A stretch of DNA of 64,000 nucleotides from Planococcus antarcticus DSM 14505. Lineage in GTDB: Bacteria; Bacillota; Bacilli; Bacillales_A; Planococcaceae. The notes beneath the pieces are model-generated. The model was not told the DNA's origin and did no database searches. It was given only the letters and a program-made list of their open reading frames with translations. Positions 62,511-64,000 of this stretch are shown here, in pieces. The position numbers and the translations under genes are program-made. How positions within the stretch are numbered: position 1 is the first letter of the stretch; every line of letters starts with the position of its first letter. The stretch covers positions 1,616,501 through 1,680,500 of the forward strand of contig NZ_CP016534.2 of NCBI RefSeq assembly GCF_001687565.2, in the 5' to 3' direction.

Positions 62511-62934
62511 AGAACAGGGCTTTACTTTGCTAGAGATGCTGTTGGTGCTAGTCGTCCTAATGGCAATCGTCGCCATTTCGATTCCCGGATACCAGACCTT
62601 TGCTATCAAAAAAGAAGAACAGCGATTTTTTGATATCCTCCAGCAGGATATCTATTTCGCGCAGAGCCAAAGTTATTCCCTGAAAAAAACGGCAAAAGTT
62701 ATTTTTAGAGAAACCAAAGGGACTTATGAAATCTTTACAGACCTTCAGTCAGTGGTGTTGTCCAGAAAACTACCGAATTCGATGACATTGAAAAAAACCA
62801 GCAATCTCAATGAAATCTATTTCAATTCAAACGGCTCTGTTGTCCAATCCGGTACATTCCGTTTTGCTACAAGCAGTGGAGAAAAGGTATTGGTTGTCCA
62901 TCTTGGGAGAGGGAGGGTGGTGTTTTCTGAATGA
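62497..62934 (+). CDS. comGD: Minor pseudopilin ComGD, apparent CTG start
   Basis: The prepilin motif reads LQNLKEQG|FTLLEMLLVLVVLMAIVAIS. The only possible start between the upstream stop (TAA 62491) and the cleavage site is CTG 62497, with ggcggggtgg upstream. The TTG at 62527 would lose the leader and the Gly needed for cleavage. About 145 residues. It overlaps comGC by 14 bp. In other species ComGD is a minor pilin of the pseudopilus. Confidence 0.85.
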   Translation: MQNLKEQGFTLLEMLLVLVVLMAIVAISIPGYQTFAIKKEEQRFFDILQQDIYFAQSQSYSLKKTAKVIFRETKGTYEIFTDLQSVVLSRKLPNSMTLKKTSNLNEIYFNSNGSVVQSGTFRFATSSGEKVLVVHLGRGRVVFSE

Positions 62935-63223
62935 AAGAGGAATTTCCTGGGCAGAAACTATGGTCAGCCTGTTGATGGTCTTCATCATTTTCGGAAGTTT
63001 GTTGCCAGTCATGCTCAATGTTCAGCAAAGCCTTCAATTAAAAAAAGAACGCGTCAGTGCATATGAAACTCTGCATGAAGCTGCGAGGGAGATGCGCTCA
63101 ACAGGTTTAGTGAGTGGGCAGCGCACAGTCAACGGTATCGTCTATAACTGGAAAATGACTGGTCAACTATGTGTCGATTACGCAGACTATAAAGGGGAGA
63201 TAGAGCAACTATGCGTCGAATAG
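62927..63223 (+). CDS. comGE: Minor pseudopilin ComGE, apparent CTG start
   Basis: The frame reads LNERG|ISWAETMVSLLMVFIIFGSLLPVML, a short leader and a class III prepilin site with Glu at +5. The natural start is CTG 62927, 6 bp after ggagggtgg, overlapping the comGD stop by 8 bp. In-frame ATG/TTG codons further up would give a leader far too long for a prepilin. About 98 residues. This makes two successive genes with probable CTG starts. Confidence 0.8.
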   Translation: MNERGISWAETMVSLLMVFIIFGSLLPVMLNVQQSLQLKKERVSAYETLHEAAREMRSTGLVSGQRTVNGIVYNWKMTGQLCVDYADYKGEIEQLCVE

Positions 63224-63648
63224 CTTGGCTGGACGAAAAAGGTTTTTCATTTGTAACGTCCATTTTCGATTTGCTGATACTGCTGATGATGCTCCCACTG
63301 ATCGTCTTGTTCTACGGTTTCGCAGTCAGTTTTACAGAAGACTTGGATCCGCACAGTTCAGAATGGCAATTGTTTGCTGTCGATTTGCAGAGTTACCTGA
63401 ACAACAGTGACTCGCTTGAAATCATCAATGGAGGAAGCGGGATTCGTATCATCCGGATGGGAGAGGAATTTGATATCGAATTGTATACGGATATGATTCG
63501 CAAACAAAAAGACCGGAAAGGCCACGAAGTCATGCTGACACGTGTCCAGCTATGCAGTTTTTCACTAGACGGGAATACGCTGAAAGTCCGCACCGAATTT
63601 ACTACTGGCAGTCTGGAAGAGGCAGAATATGTTTTCACGCAACCTTAG
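63211..63648 (+). CDS. comGF: Minor pseudopilin ComGF
   Basis: A 145-residue protein. The leader MRRIAWLDEKG is followed by FSFVTSIFDLLILLMMLPLIVLF; the +5 residue is Thr instead of the usual Glu. The C-terminal region with QLCSFSLDGNTLKVRTEF fits ComGF. ATG 63211 overlaps comGE by 13 bp. It overlaps comGG by 20 bp. Confidence 0.85.
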   Translation: MRRIAWLDEKGFSFVTSIFDLLILLMMLPLIVLFYGFAVSFTEDLDPHSSEWQLFAVDLQSYLNNSDSLEIINGGSGIRIIRMGEEFDIELYTDMIRKQKDRKGHEVMLTRVQLCSFSLDGNTLKVRTEFTTGSLEEAEYVFTQP

Positions 63649-63832
63649 CAACGAGAAAGGTTCAGTTTATCCCATTGCCATCGTCTTTTTCCTGTCTGCA
63701 ATCATGCTGTTATCGCACACACTGACACTCTATTCCATCCAATATAAAACATATGATGGTTTGGAAAATATGCACAGACATGCTACGATACAACTACTGA
63801 TGGATATTGAGCAAAATAAAATGCCTGAGTAG
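63629..63832 (+). CDS. comGG: ComGG-like protein, short
   Basis: A 67-residue protein with an N-terminal NLSNEKGSVYPIAIVFFLSAIMLL segment, the position and pattern of ComGG, but about half the length of the B. subtilis protein. It lacks the canonical cleavage sequence (KGSVYPIA instead of KGF-x3-E), as ComGG often does. It is the last gene of the comG operon, overlapping comGF. Confidence 0.75.
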   Translation: MFSRNLSNEKGSVYPIAIVFFLSAIMLLSHTLTLYSIQYKTYDGLENMHRHATIQLLMDIEQNKMPE

Positions 63833-63855
63833 AGGTAAAGTATCGGGTGGGTAGG

Positions 63856-64000
63856 ATGAACAGAATATATTTGATTGGATTTATGGGCTGCGGCAAAAGC
63901 GCGGTCGGCAGGAGGCTAAGTTTTCTTCTGAAATTGCCCTTTTATGACATGGACAAAGAGATTGTCCGGCAGACAGGTAAAACGATTCCAGAAATCTTCG
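63856..64000 (+). CDS. aroK: Shikimate kinase, 3' end outside window
   Basis: MNRIYLIGFMGCGKSAVGRRLSFLL.. carries the Walker A motif GFMGCGKS and the shikimate-binding MDKEIV (D-x-D variant) of AroK. Only the first 48 codons are visible. In B. subtilis aroK is also found downstream of the comG operon. The ribosome binding site is gggtgggtagg. Confidence 0.85.
   Translation, partial: MNRIYLIGFMGCGKSAVGRRLSFLLKLPFYDMDKEIVRQTGKTIPEIF

Noticed and set aside
1..64000. tRNA, rRNA, CRISPR arrays, prophage or integrase genes
   Set aside because: No such gene or repeat array was seen on reading either strand; in particular no own integrase or recombinase gene accompanies the dif-like modules.

Overview
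The window reads as the chromosome of a low-GC Gram-positive bacterium of the Bacillales, most likely the family Planococcaceae (Planococcus and relatives). The basis is gene order: from about 36.9 kb to the right end the genes follow the Bacillus subtilis ispH-cshB-nfo-zur-yqfW-ispG-yqgC-sodA-pbpA-pst-rpmG-yqgN-yqgQ-yqgS-yqgW-yqgX-yqgY-comG neighbourhood almost gene by gene, with small changes (znuCB next to zur, a Na/Pi cotransporter, one pstB instead of two). The genus is an inference.

The left 36.5 kb is accessory DNA and looks more AT-rich than the right part. It holds: (i) a secreted protein of unknown function with a small membrane protein (35-1171); (ii) a His-rich metal-binding protein and a complete opine-metallophore operon of the staphylopine type, cntK-L-M-A-B-C-D-F-E (2576-12019); (iii) a two-part catabolic cluster with two LacI-family regulators, one carrying a nonsense mutation, and a matching palindromic operator for each (12.9-25.5 kb); (iv) an IS4/IS231-type element inserted inside an IS256-family element (25.8-28.8 kb), followed by a YfcC-type transporter, an isoaspartyl dipeptidase and a decayed methyltransferase; (v) an ABC exporter pair (33.2-36.5 kb).

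The most striking observation is that these blocks are separated by five copies, all in the same orientation, of a 28-bp sequence closely resembling the XerC/XerD recombination site dif: arms AGTTTACATAT and TTATCGGAAGT around a variable 6-bp centre (7 bp in one copy), at 1327, 12126, 25587, 32955 and 36496. The last copy is the border between accessory and conserved chromosome. I read this as a tandem array of Xer/dif-type modules, each carrying a complete functional cargo (metallophore; catabolic cluster; transporter/peptidase plus IS; ABC exporter).

The physiology links across the border. Zur-box-like sites lie before cntK, before cntA and before znuC-znuB-zur, so the metallophore module appears wired to the resident zinc regulator. 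Phosphate uptake is also represented twice: a pstSCAB-phoU operon behind four 6-mers with an exact 11-bp period (a PhoP box) and a Na/Pi cotransporter with a weaker three-unit version. The right end carries the seven-gene comG competence pseudopilus operon and the start of aroK.
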